From: Streptomyces violens
GTDB lineage: Bacteria > Actinomycetota > Actinomycetes > Streptomycetales > Streptomycetaceae
Reading direction: 5' to 3'
Length of the DNA: 64,000 bases
Assembly: GCF_000717745.1 (NCBI RefSeq)
Contig: NZ_JOBH01000017.1
Coordinates: forward strand, 62,001 to 126,000
This document shows positions 33,061-42,700 of the stretch, one piece after another; the first letter of the stretch is position 1, and each line of letters starts with the position of its first letter. The notes beneath the pieces are model-generated. The model saw nothing but the letters and a program-made list of their open reading frames with translations. It did not search any database and was not told the DNA's origin. A program made the position numbers and the translations under genes.

Positions 33061-34821
33061 GTGCGCATTGGACTGCTCACCGAGGGTGGCTATCCGTACG
33101 CGTCCGGTGAAACGCGTGCCTGGTGCGACCGCCTCGTGCGCGGGCTCACCGGCCATGACTTCGAGGTGTACGCGGTCGGCGACGGCTCCGCGGCACACGC
33201 GCCGGGCCGGGACGTCGCACGGCCCCGGAGGCGCGGGGCCCGGCGCGGCCGGGCAGCCGGCGTGGGCCGCCGCGAACGGCAGCGCTTCGCCGGGCACTTC
33301 GCCGATCTCGCGGCGGCGTTCTGCGGCCCGCCGGGGGAGGCCGGGCACGAGGCGGACCGTTTCGCCGCCGGTCTGTACGGCCTCGCCGATCTGGCCCGCG
33401 GCACGGGCGCGCTGCCCGAGCTGCTCCGCTCCGAAACGGCCGTCCGCGTCCTCGAAGCCGCCTGCCGCGCCCCCGGTGCGCTGCCCGCCGCGCGCGCTGC
33501 CCAGGTCACCGACCTGCTGGCTGTCACCGAGGCGCTCGACGGCGCCCTGCGCCCGCTGTCGCTGGACTGGTACGGCGACGGCGCGGGCGGTCCGTACGGG
33601 GTCGGGCACGGCGCGCCGCCCGGGGGAGCCGAGGGGCAGGGGCTCGGCGGGGTCGACCTCTGCCATGCGACGTGCGGCGGCCCGGCGGCGCTGGCCGGAC
33701 TGCTGGCCAAACGCTTCTGCGGCACTCCGCTCCTGGTCACGGAGTACGGCGTACGGCTGCGTGAGCACCATCTCGCGCGCGCCACGGCAGCGCTCAGCTC
33801 CCCCGTGCACGCGCTGCTGGCCGCCTTCGAGGGCGCGCTGGCCGCCGAGACGTACCGCACGGCCGACCTGATCACCCCCGGCAACACCCGCATCCGCCGC
33901 TGGCAGGAGCGGTGCGGCGCGCCCCGTGACCGGCTCCGTACGGTCTATCCGGGCATGGACGCCGGGCCGTTCGCCCGCGTCCCGGACGCCGCGGCCGACG
34001 ACTCCAAGACCCTGGTGTGGGTCGGCACGGTCGAGCCCGACAAGGACCTCATCGGGCTGCTGCACGCCTTCGCGCAGATCCGCGCGGCCGAGCCGGACGC
34101 GACGCTGCGCATCATCGGCGCGCCCGGCGCCGGCCCGGAGGCGCCCGCCTATCTGGCGCACTGCCGCGCGCTGGCCGCGCAGCTCTTCCCGGACGAGGCC
34201 GCCGACGCGGTCACGGTCGGGGAGAACCCTGTCTCGTTCGAGATGATCGGCGACCCCGGGGTGGCGCGGCCGGCCGACGCGTACGAAGCGGGTGCGGTGC
34301 TGGTGCTCTCCAGCGTCGTCGGGGGCTTCCCGAGGACGCTGGTGGAGGCGATGTTCTGCGGCCGGGCCACGGTGTCCACGGACGTGGGGGCCGTCTGCGA
34401 GGTCATCGGCGGCACGGGCCTGGTCGTACCGCCGCGCAACCCACGGGCGCTGGCCGACGCGTGCACCGCCCTGCTGGGCGACCCGGAGCGGCGGGCCCGG
34501 CTGGGCGCCGCGGCCCGCGCCCGGGCACTCGAACTGTTCACCGTCGAGCAGAACATCGCGGCATTTCGTGGCATCTACCTGGAGCTGATGTCCCGCGCCC
34601 CGGTCCGGCACGCGGAGCGGGACGTGGACGGCGCGCCGCGCCCCTTCGCGCGCCCCGCCGAGTCGCGCCTGCCGGACCCGTGGGCCGCCACCGCCCCGTC
34701 GTCCGCCCCGAAGGACCGCGGCCACACCCCCAGTTGGGCCCGGCCGCCCGCCGTACCGCACGACTCCGGAGCGCGGGTGCCGGCCGGACTCGCCCGGAGC
34801 AGAGGAGGAGGCGACGCATGA
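33061..34821 (+). CDS. PelF-like GT4 glycosyltransferase (DUF3492)
   Basis: 586 residues. The N-terminus MRIGLLTEGGYPYASGETRA and the DUF3492 domain (about 1-290) with a GT4 Rossmann half (about 310-520) are the two-part architecture of PelF, the cytosolic glycosyltransferase of Pel polysaccharide. Donor-site motifs include YPGMD, WVGTVEPDKDL and VVGGFPRTLVEAMFCG. In the last, the first Glu of the usual E-x7-E is absent. The C-terminal 60 residues are low complexity. The stop overlaps the next start (ATGA). The genes that follow support a polysaccharide-export operon, though pelA-, pelD- and pelE-like genes are not in the window. Confidence 0.85.
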   Translation: MRIGLLTEGGYPYASGETRAWCDRLVRGLTGHDFEVYAVGDGSAAHAPGRDVARPRRRGARRGRAAGVGRRERQRFAGHFADLAAAFCGPPGEAGHEADRFAAGLYGLADLARGTGALPELLRSETAVRVLEAACRAPGALPAARAAQVTDLLAVTEALDGALRPLSLDWYGDGAGGPYGVGHGAPPGGAEGQGLGGVDLCHATCGGPAALAGLLAKRFCGTPLLVTEYGVRLREHHLARATAALSSPVHALLAAFEGALAAETYRTADLITPGNTRIRRWQERCGAPRDRLRTVYPGMDAGPFARVPDAAADDSKTLVWVGTVEPDKDLIGLLHAFAQIRAAEPDATLRIIGAPGAGPEAPAYLAHCRALAAQLFPDEAADAVTVGENPVSFEMIGDPGVARPADAYEAGAVLVLSSVVGGFPRTLVEAMFCGRATVSTDVGAVCEVIGGTGLVVPPRNPRALADACTALLGDPERRARLGAAARARALELFTVEQNIAAFRGIYLELMSRAPVRHAERDVDGAPRPFARPAESRLPDPWAATAPSSAPKDRGHTPSWARPPAVPHDSGARVPAGLARSRGGGDA

Positions 34822-36323
34822 CCGCGTACCGGACGCGGGCCGGGCAACGGCCCGATGCCCCTGTGACGCCGCAGAGCCCCGGAGGCTGGGACCCCCGCTC
34901 CAGCGCGATGCTCGGGGGAGGCTCTCGGGAGAGCTCTGGTGACCCCGGAGGAGCAGCCGCCCCCGTTCCTGGGGCGGCCACCGGCCCCGGTGCGGCCCCC
35001 GCCCGGAAGGCCCCGCCCAGGCGCGGCCCCGCCGACCCCGTGCGCGAGCTGATGCACCGCCACCGTGAGCTGTGCGAACGGGCCGTCGACCCGCTGGAGA
35101 TCGCCGCGGGGCTGGAGGCGCACGGCGTGACCGACCGTACGGCCGCCCGCTTCCGGCACCGTGACGTCTTCTCGCTCGCCGAGGAGCTCTACGCCCGCGT
35201 GCCGCGCGCCGAAGCGCCCGCGACCGCGCCGCGCCCCGCCGACCCGGCACCGCTGCCGTCCGCCCGGGTCCGCGCTGCGCTGCACATGCTGCCCGGCGCG
35301 CTGGCCGCCACGACTGTCACCGCCGTCGCCGCGGTACAGGGCGCGGCGCCGTCCGTCCTTCGCCCGGCACTGGCCTTCGTAGGTGCGGTGTTCGTACTCC
35401 TGGCGCTGCGGCTGTGCCTACGGAGCGGGCCGCTGCGCACCGGGCAGGGCGTCGGCCGCGCGGCCGCCCTGTGGACCTGCTGGCTCACCGGGTACGCGCT
35501 GTGCGCCGACCGGTTGCTCGGCGCGCTGCGGGCCGACGGCCCCGAGTTGTCCCTCGCCCGCCTGTCGGCCGCCCTCCCGTTGCTGTTCGGCGCCTTCCCG
35601 CCGGTCACCGGGCCGGCGTCCGCCGCGGCGCACGCGCCGTTCCCGTCCGGCCCGCTGCCGGCCGCCGCCGCGATCACCGTCGCGCTGTGCTGCGCGGTCG
35701 CGCCCGCCGCCTGGTGCGCGCGGTGGTTCGCGGTACGGGGGCGGCGGCGGCTCGCGGCCAGCCGCGGCCTCGGGGAGTTCGCCGCCGGAATGCGGCCCCT
35801 ACTGTCGGGCGCGGCGCTGCTCTTCATGGCCGCGACCGTCGCGCTGCTGGCCGTCGCGGGACTCCTGGCAGGCCGGTTCGGCACAGATAGTGCGGGAGCG
35901 CTTCCGCCGCTCCGCGCGCTGACCCCGTTCGCCGCCGCGCTGGCTCTCGCCGTGCTGCTCTTCCTCGCCCGCCTCCTGGCCGTCCACGGCTTCCCGGTGG
36001 CGGCGGGCCGCGGCCTGGCCGCGGCGGTGGTGCTGGAGGCCGTCGCCCTGGCCACGCTGCCCCTGGGGCGGCTGCCGGGTGCCGCCGCGGTGGCCCGCCC
36101 CGTGGAGGCGGCGGCCGGCTTGTTCGGCCCCGCCGTCGTACCGGCCCTCGCCTGCGCGGCCGCCGCGCTCGGCCTGTTCGCGTACGGGCTGCGGGCGTTG
36201 ACCGGCGCGGCGGCGCACTCCCCGGCGCCCGGCACCGCCACGCCCTGGTCCGGTACCACCACGCCCCGGTCCGGCGCCGCCGACGCTCCGCCGCCCGGCC
36301 CGCCTGCGGCCGCCGCTCCGTAA
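34818..36323 (+). CDS. Polytopic membrane protein of the exopolysaccharide operon
   Basis: 501 residues. A disordered N-terminus (1-70) leads to a short helical motif (PVRELMHRHRELCERAVDPL and HGVTDRTAARFRHRDVFSLA). About eleven transmembrane helices, very Ala/Leu-rich, and a Pro/Ala tail follow. The ATG overlaps the glycosyltransferase stop, and GGAGGAGG lies 6 bases upstream. PelG, the polytopic partner of PelF, is the natural analogue by position, but I see no sequence motif that proves it. Alternatively it is a flippase or polymerase-like protein of its own type. Confidence 0.7.
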   Translation: MTAYRTRAGQRPDAPVTPQSPGGWDPRSSAMLGGGSRESSGDPGGAAAPVPGAATGPGAAPARKAPPRRGPADPVRELMHRHRELCERAVDPLEIAAGLEAHGVTDRTAARFRHRDVFSLAEELYARVPRAEAPATAPRPADPAPLPSARVRAALHMLPGALAATTVTAVAAVQGAAPSVLRPALAFVGAVFVLLALRLCLRSGPLRTGQGVGRAAALWTCWLTGYALCADRLLGALRADGPELSLARLSAALPLLFGAFPPVTGPASAAAHAPFPSGPLPAAAAITVALCCAVAPAAWCARWFAVRGRRRLAASRGLGEFAAGMRPLLSGAALLFMAATVALLAVAGLLAGRFGTDSAGALPPLRALTPFAAALALAVLLFLARLLAVHGFPVAAGRGLAAAVVLEAVALATLPLGRLPGAAAVARPVEAAAGLFGPAVVPALACAAAALGLFAYGLRALTGAAAHSPAPGTATPWSGTTTPRSGAADAPPPGPPAAAAP

Positions 36324-36404
36324 GGAACAGCGCGGCCCCACAGCCGTCACCCCCCGCTCCGTACCCCCTCGACCCTTTTCGACCCCTCTGAGGAGCCCTC
36401 GCAC

Positions 36405-36566
36405 ATGACCGTCCACCACGCCGTACGAGAACCGCTCGTACGAGAGCCGCTCGTACGTGAACCGGCCGTACGGGAGCAGGTCGTACGGGAGCAGGCCGCC
36501 GCCGCTCCGGCCGTTCCGGTGCTGCCGGTCGTTCCGGCCGTCCGAGAACTGGGGGCCGCGCGATGA
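36405..36566 (+). CDS. Small VREPL-repeat peptide
   Basis: 53 residues: MTVHHA followed by five pentapeptide repeats (VREPL, VREPL, VREPA, VREQV, VREQA; 36423-36497), an Ala/Pro/Val stretch and VRELGAAR. AGGAG lies 10 bases before the ATG at 36405. The stop overlaps the epimerase start by four bases (ATGA), so it is placed exactly like a translated operon member. The 15-base repeats each contain CGTACG or GTACGG. I know no family; it could be a coupling leader for the epimerase or a small structural protein. Confidence 0.6.
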   Translation: MTVHHAVREPLVREPLVREPAVREQVVREQAAAAPAVPVLPVVPAVRELGAAR

Positions 36567-37543
36567 GGGTTCTGCTCGTCGGTGCCAATGGGTACCTCGG
36601 CCGGCACGTCGCCGACCGGCTGCTCGCCGACCCCGCCGTCCAGCTCACCGCGCTCGGCCGCGGCGACGACGCCGACGTCCGCTTCGACCTGGCCTCGGGC
36701 AGCCCCGGTGCGCTGACCCGGTTCCTGGACGCGGTGCACCCAGGTGTCGTGATCAACTGCGCGGGCGCGACCCGTGGCGGCGCCCGCGATCTGACCCGGC
36801 ACAACACCGTCGCGGTCGCCACGATCTGCGAGTCGCTGCGCCGCAGCGGCTGCGGCGCCCGCCTGGTGCACCTCGGCTGCGCTTCCGAGTACGGGCCCTC
36901 GCAGCCCGGCTCGTCCACCGCCGAGGACGCCGTGCCGCGCCCCGGAGGCCCGTACGGCGTCAGCAAGCTCGCCGCGACCGAGCTGGTGCTGGGCTCCGGC
37001 CTGGACGCGGTGGTCCTGCGGGTCTTCTCGCCGGTCGGTCCGGGCACGCCCGCCGGGTCCCCGCTGGGCCGGCTCGCCGAGGCGATGCGCCGCGCCCTCC
37101 AGTCCGGCGAGGGTGAGCTGAAGCTCGGCGGGCTCGGCGTGCAGCGCGACTTCGTGGACGTACGAGACGTGGCGCGCGCCGTGCACGCCGCTTCGCTGTC
37201 CGCCGCACAAGGGGTGGTGAACATCGGCACCGGCAGAGCCGTACGACTGCGTGAGGCCGCCGCCGTGCTCGCCAGAGTCGCCGGGTTCGGCGGCGCGCTG
37301 CACGAGCTGGACGCGCCGCCCGGGTACGCGCCGGGCGGCCACGCGCCCGGCCGGGTCGCGATCCCGGGACCGGCCGGCGAGCACCCCGGAGGAGGGCTGC
37401 CCGCGTACCCGTACCCGGACGGCTGCGGCAGCTGGCAGCAGGCCGACGTCCGTACCGCCCGCGACCGGCTCGGCTGGCGCCCGCGCATCGGGCTGGAGGA
37501 GTCGCTCGCGGACATCTGGATGGAGGCCGCGTGTCGCATCTGA
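36563..37543 (+). CDS. NAD-dependent epimerase/dehydratase
   Basis: 326-residue extended SDR enzyme. The cofactor loop is GANGYLG at residue 8, and the active-site Tyr-x3-Lys reads YGVSK. A Ser/Cys-rich strand LVHLGCASEYG matches the catalytic-Ser region. The fold is that of UDP-sugar 4-epimerases. In some Pel loci an epimerase (PelX) supplies UDP-GalNAc, so a sugar-nucleotide supply role is plausible here. The substrate is inferred from context only. The ATG at 36563 overlaps the stop of the small repeat peptide. Confidence 0.87.
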   Translation: MRVLLVGANGYLGRHVADRLLADPAVQLTALGRGDDADVRFDLASGSPGALTRFLDAVHPGVVINCAGATRGGARDLTRHNTVAVATICESLRRSGCGARLVHLGCASEYGPSQPGSSTAEDAVPRPGGPYGVSKLAATELVLGSGLDAVVLRVFSPVGPGTPAGSPLGRLAEAMRRALQSGEGELKLGGLGVQRDFVDVRDVARAVHAASLSAAQGVVNIGTGRAVRLREAAAVLARVAGFGGALHELDAPPGYAPGGHAPGRVAIPGPAGEHPGGGLPAYPYPDGCGSWQQADVRTARDRLGWRPRIGLEESLADIWMEAACRI

Positions 37544-37739
37544 CCGCTCCGTAGGGCGGCGACGCCGTCATTCTGGACCGCCGTCCCACAGAGCGGGCTC
37601 CGGGGACGCCCGGGAGGCCCTGCCCGGCTACTGGGACGAATCCGTCTCGCACATCGGACCGGGTGTCTCGGAATGAAGAAGGGCGTGGCAGTGTTACGGG
37701 GAGAACCAACGTAATGAATTACCGACCAACGGAGTCCCC

Positions 37740-38918
37740 GTGTCGCTGCCACCCCTGGTCGAGCCCGCTTCGGAGCTCACCGTCGATGAGGTCCGCAGGT
37801 ACTCCCGCCACCTGATCATCCCGGATGTCGGGATGGACGGGCAGAAGCGGCTGAAGAACGCCAAGGTGCTGTGTGTCGGCGCCGGTGGCCTGGGCTCGCC
37901 CGCGCTGATGTACCTGGCCGCGGCGGGCGTGGGCACGCTCGGCATCGTGGAGTTCGACGAGGTCGACGAGTCGAACCTGCAGCGCCAGATCATCCACAGC
38001 CAGGCGGACATCGGCCGCTCGAAGGCGGAGTCCGCGAAGGACACCGTCCTCGGCATCAACCCGTACACCACGGTCAACCTGCACAAAGAGCGCCTCGACT
38101 CCTCCAACGTCATGGAGCTCTTCGCCGAGTACGACCTGATCGTCGACGGTACGGACAACTTCGCCACCCGTTACCTGGTCAACGACGCCTGCGTGCTGCT
38201 GAACAAGCCGTACGTGTGGGGTTCGATCTACCGCTTCGACGGCCAGGCGTCGGTGTTCTGGTCCGAGCACGGCCCCTGCTACCGCTGCCTGTACCCGGAG
38301 CCCCCGCCGCCCGGCATGGTGCCCTCCTGCGCCGAGGGCGGCGTCCTCGGTGTGCTGTGCGCCTCGATCGGCTCCATCCAGGTCAACGAGGCCATCAAGC
38401 TGCTCGCCGGCATCGGTGACCCGCTGGTCGGCCGTCTGATGATCTACGACGCGCTGGAGATGACGTACCGCCAGGTCAAGGTCCGCAAGGACCCGAACTG
38501 CGCGGTCTGCGGCCCCAACGCGACCGTCACCGAGCTCATCGACTACGAAGCCTTCTGCGGCGTCGTGTCGGACGAGGCCCAGGAGGCGGCGCTCGGCGCG
38601 ACGATCACTCCGAAGCAGCTCAAGGAGATGATCGACGGCGACGAGAAGATCGAGATCATCGACGTCCGCGAGCCGAACGAGTACGAGATCGTCTCGATCC
38701 CCGGCGCCAAGCTGATCCCGAAGAACGAGTTCCTGATGGGCAACGCCCTCCAGGACCTGCCGCAGGACAAGAAGATCGTCCTGCACTGCAAGACGGGCGT
38801 CCGCTCCGCCGAGGTCCTCGCGGTCCTGAAGTCCGCGGGCTTCTCGGACGCGGTGCACGTCGGCGGCGGCGTCATCGGCTGGGTCAACCAGATCGAGCCG
38901 GAGAAGCCGGTCTACTGA
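37740..38918 (+). CDS. moeZ: Adenylyltransferase/sulfurtransferase MoeZ
   Basis: 392 residues. An N-terminal E1/ThiF-like adenylation domain (about 20-260) contains the ATP loop GAGGLGSP, the DEVDESNLQRQ motif and four zinc Cys (CYRC and CAVC). A C-terminal rhodanese domain (about 295-390) has the active-site Cys350 in HCKTGVRS. It activates and thiolates small sulfur-carrier proteins for molybdopterin, thiamine and other thio-compounds, including secondary metabolites in streptomycetes. GTG 37740 has GGAG 6 bases upstream. The mycobacterial equivalent is Rv3206c. Confidence 0.95.
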   Translation: MSLPPLVEPASELTVDEVRRYSRHLIIPDVGMDGQKRLKNAKVLCVGAGGLGSPALMYLAAAGVGTLGIVEFDEVDESNLQRQIIHSQADIGRSKAESAKDTVLGINPYTTVNLHKERLDSSNVMELFAEYDLIVDGTDNFATRYLVNDACVLLNKPYVWGSIYRFDGQASVFWSEHGPCYRCLYPEPPPPGMVPSCAEGGVLGVLCASIGSIQVNEAIKLLAGIGDPLVGRLMIYDALEMTYRQVKVRKDPNCAVCGPNATVTELIDYEAFCGVVSDEAQEAALGATITPKQLKEMIDGDEKIEIIDVREPNEYEIVSIPGAKLIPKNEFLMGNALQDLPQDKKIVLHCKTGVRSAEVLAVLKSAGFSDAVHVGGGVIGWVNQIEPEKPVY

Positions 38919-38965
38919 CGGTACTGACGGCCTCCTGGCCGTCCGCGCCGCACACAGCGCTTGCA

Positions 38966-38998
38966 GGAAGGCCCGTCCGCGATGCGGACGGGCCTTCC
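38966..38998 (+). terminator. Perfect 15-bp hairpin after moeZ
   Basis: Arms 38966-38980 and 38984-38998 pair fully around a GAT loop, 47 bases after the moeZ stop. Confidence 0.75.
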
Positions 38999-39074
38999 GC
39001 ATGTCGGACGCCCTGCGTGTGGCCCGGTGCAAAACCGGTACCGCCGCCGGACGGCGCCGCCGTACCGTTGCCGT

Positions 39075-39728
39075 ATGGACTTCTTTCCGCCGCCCCGGCC
39101 GAGGGACGAAGAGCCCGGCGACGAGCCGGAGTTCGCGCGGGTGCCCTGGGAGGGCGCGCCCGAGGACGTCATCGGCGGCGTCGTGCCCCTGGAGCGGGTG
39201 CTGGCCCGCAATGACCATCTGGCGATAGTGGCGACCCAGGCCGTGGCCTACGAGGACGGCGTGGAGATCCGGCTGCGGATGCGCGCCCGGCGCCGTCCCG
39301 GCATGAGCCGCGAGGACTGGGCGCGGGTCTCCCGCGGCGTGTGGGGCTACGACGACGACCCGTGGCAGCTGGCGGCGGCGGAGGCGGCGGCCGCGGAGGG
39401 CCGGCATCCGGACGGGCTGCTGCGCTTCGGTGTGCGCTTCGCGGACGGCTGCGTGGTCACCACCGTCGACGAGCGCGAGGACGAGGACGAGTGGCCCGGA
39501 CCGCGCCCGGAGCTGCCGGTGCTGACCCTGAACGAGGAGGGCGGCGGCAGCTCCGGCGAGAACATCGACAGCGAGTACGCGCTCTGGCTCTGGCCACTGC
39601 CACCGCCGCAGCTCTTCGAACTGGCGGTGGAATGGCCGCTGCTGAATGTGGGGCTCACCTTCACGCCGCTGGACGGCGCGGAGATCGCGGCGGCCGCGGC
39701 CCGGGCGCGGCCCTTCTGGGACGACTGA
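39075..39728 (+). CDS. Conserved hypothetical protein
   Basis: 217 residues. Acidic, no membrane segment, Pro-rich start (MDFFPPPRPRDEEPGDEPEF) and a Trp-rich end (YALWLWPLPPPQLFELAVEW). The middle consists of beta strands (IVATQAVAYEDGVEIRLRM), so a beta-sandwich seems likely. TACCGT lies 6 bases before ATG 39075 without a Shine-Dalgarno, suggesting a leaderless mRNA. It sits between moeZ and the flippase-like gene, where mycobacteria have Rv3205c. Function unknown. Confidence 0.7.
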   Translation: MDFFPPPRPRDEEPGDEPEFARVPWEGAPEDVIGGVVPLERVLARNDHLAIVATQAVAYEDGVEIRLRMRARRRPGMSREDWARVSRGVWGYDDDPWQLAAAEAAAAEGRHPDGLLRFGVRFADGCVVTTVDEREDEDEWPGPRPELPVLTLNEEGGGSSGENIDSEYALWLWPLPPPQLFELAVEWPLLNVGLTFTPLDGAEIAAAAARARPFWDD

Positions 39729-39749
39729 GTACTACGAGGCGCGCGGCGC

Positions 39750-39794
39750 GCGGCGTACGGAGGAGGCGCGGGCCGCGTCACCTCCGTACGCCGC
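39750..39794. terminator. Hairpin between convergent hypothetical and flippase-like genes
   Basis: Fourteen perfect pairs (39750-39763 with 39781-39794) over a 17-base loop, in the 69-base gap between convergent stop codons. Confidence 0.65.
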
Positions 39795-39797
39795 GTC

Positions 39798-42700
39798 TTA
39801 CAGCGCCCCCTTGCGCGTCAGGAACGTGAACGACAGCCAGCCCGGCAGGACCGGCAGCCAGAACGTCATCAGCCGGAACAGCAGCACCGCCGACAGGGCC
39901 GTGTCACTGCCCAGCCCCGCCGCGGTCAGCAGACCGGTCAGGGCCAGCTCGACGGCGCCGACACCGCCCGGCGTGGGGGCCGCGGAGCCCAGCGCGTTGC
40001 CCGCGAGGAAGACGACGGCGATGCTCGCGTACGAGATCTGGTCGCCGCCCCCGAAGGCGCGGATCGAGGCGTCGAGGCACATCACGTTCGCCGCGGTCAG
40101 CAGCAGCATCCCGCCGATGCCGGCGACCAGCTTCTTCGGCCGCTGCAGCACGTCCAGCATGCGCGGCACGACGCCGGCGAACAGCGACCGCACCCGTGTG
40201 ACGACGAACTTGCGCAGCGCCGGGATCGCCGTGACCACCAGGGCCAGCACCGCCGCCGTCAGCAGCCCCGCGATGACCGTGCGGGAGGGCGAGAGCGAGG
40301 GCGTGCGCTCGGTGCCGGTCAGATAGCCGAAGGTCAGCAGCAACAGGATGTGGCTGCCGAGGCCGAACAGCTGGGACGCGCCGACGCTCGCCACCGCGAG
40401 GCCGGGCCGGATGCCGGCCCGCTGCAGGAAGCGGGCGTTGAGCGCCACGCCGCCGACCGCGGCCGGCGCGACCAGCTTCACGAAGTTGCCCGCGATCTGC
40501 GCGATCACGGTCCGCACGAAGGCGACCTTCTCGGGCACGAAGCCCAGCAGGCTGAGCGCCGCCGCAATGTAGGTCAGCGCGGAGAAGAACATCGCGGCCG
40601 CCACCCAGCCCCAGTTCGCCTCCCCGATCACCTGGTCGAACTTCACGTGCGTGAGCTGCGAGAGCAGGAAGTACGCGGCGAACGCGCCCGCGATCCAGCT
40701 CACCAGCGTGCGCGGGCTGATCCGCTCCAGCTTGGCCGGTTCGACCGGCGCGGTCGGGCGGATCAGCAGCACCTGGCGGCGGATCTGGGTGAGCAGGTCC
40801 TCCTCGCGGGCCTCCTCCATCGCCTCTTCCAGCGCCCGCTTCTCGGCGTTCTTCTCGGCGCGCAGCGTCTTGCGGTCGGTGCGGCCCTCCGCGGCCTTGG
40901 CCGTCTTGGCGGCCCTGGAGGCCGCCAGCACGGCCTCGCGCTCCCGCTTGGCCCGTTCCCTCGCCAGGTGGCGCAGGGTCGCCCTGGTGGTCCGGCTGAG
41001 CGCGATCGGCTGGAGCAGCGGCAGGCTGTCCGCCACCGCGTCCGGGCCGAGCACCTCGACCGCCGCCTGCACGCTGCGCTCGGCGCCGACGCGCAGGCCG
41101 AGCGTGGTCAGCAGCTGGGCGACGTCCATCCGCAGCACCACGTCGCCGGAGGCGATCTCCCCGCCGCGCAGATCCGTGAGGACGACCGTGCCGGAACGAT
41201 CCACCAGGAGCGCTTCACCGACCAGTCGCCGATGCGCGATGCGCCGCGACTGCAGCGCGTCGACCTGCTGCCAGGCGTTGTGCATCAGCTCGTCGGTGAT
41301 CTCGTCGTCCGCGAGCGCGTCCAGGGTGCGGCCCGCGACGTGCTCGTACACGAGCATCACGGCGTCCGGGCCCAGCTCGGAGGTGGCGATCAGCTTGGGC
41401 GCGTTGGCGCCGGCGGCGATCGCCGCGTATGCCAGGAGCGCCTCCTGCTCCAGCGCCTGGCGCAGCGACTGCAGGCTGCGGCGCTGGTTGATGCCGCGCA
41501 GCGACAGTCGCCGCCACACGCGGTAGAAGAAGCCCTGCGCCTGCTGCTCGCGGTCCACGACGGTGACGTCGATGGGCGGGCCGTCCTCCAGGGTGACGAT
41601 GTACCGGCGGCCGCGGTCGGAGTGCTCCGGGTACGCGGTGTCCTCCGCGCGGAGCGCGCTGACCGGGTGGAAGCCGACCCGGCGCAGGCCCGCGAGGAGG
41701 TTCTGGCCGGTGGGCCGGACGTTCGGGGAGCCGACCGCGTACAGCGTGCCGAAGGCGACCGTGTAGCCGATCAGCACGGTCGTGACGATGGCGAACGGCG
41801 TGGTGTACCGGCCGACCAACACCGCGAAGGCGTCCAGGAGCAGCACGCACCACATGGCCACGCGCCAGCGCGGCCTACGGGACATGCCGACGGCCGTCAT
41901 GTAGGCGATGACCGGCGCCAGATAGCTGTGCACGGGGGCGGTGATCGCCCCGTTGGCGAGCGGCTGGGTGAGCGCGTCCCGGATCGACTGCGGAGCGGCC
42001 TCGGCCACCCAGAGGTCCGTCGCGAGCGACACCCCGTGGGCGAGCACGGCCGCGAGCACGCCGTCCGCGATCCGCAGCCCGTCCCGTTTGATCAGCCGTT
42101 CGATCGCGAAGGCGACCGGAACGATCAGTACGGCGATGCTCGCGGTCAGCCCGGCGAAGGTGATCAGGAACTGGGGCGCCTGTCCCGCGCCCTTGCCGAT
42201 GTCGTTCTCCAGGCCCTGCGTGGTGCCGTGCGCGAACGTCGCCAGCGCCAGGACCAGCCCGATCCCCACCACACCGAGCAGGAAACGCATCAGGTCGAAG
42301 GGGCGGTGCACACGTGCGGGCAGCAGCGGCTCGTCGCCGGAGACGTGGTCCACGTGGAACTCGCTGCCGACGCCTTCGGCGGGGCGGTCGGCGCGGTCCG
42401 TACGGGGCGCCTTCATGAGGCGCGGCCGGTCGGCGCCGGGTCTGTCGGCGTCCTGCCCCGGGGCGTCGTCGCGCGACGCACCCGGTGGCGGACGCTCGTC
42501 CTCAGGGGCGCGGCCGGCGGTTGCGCCCGCCCCTTCGGGTGCGTCGGTCCGCCCGGCCTGCTCGGTGGTACGTGCCATGTCGGTGGTGGAAGCCCTTCCC
42601 CGTTGTAGCGGCTGTCCCGGTTCTTTCTCCGGCTGGTCCGGCTGCTCCGGCTTCCTCGTGGTCGTGCCGTCGGTGTCCGTGGAGCGGTGGTCGTCGGTGG

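Noticed and set aside
33061..36323. Full Pel operon with pelA, pelD and pelE
   Set aside because: Only a PelF-like gene is clear; the membrane protein cannot be shown to be PelG and no deacetylase or c-di-GMP receptor gene is seen.
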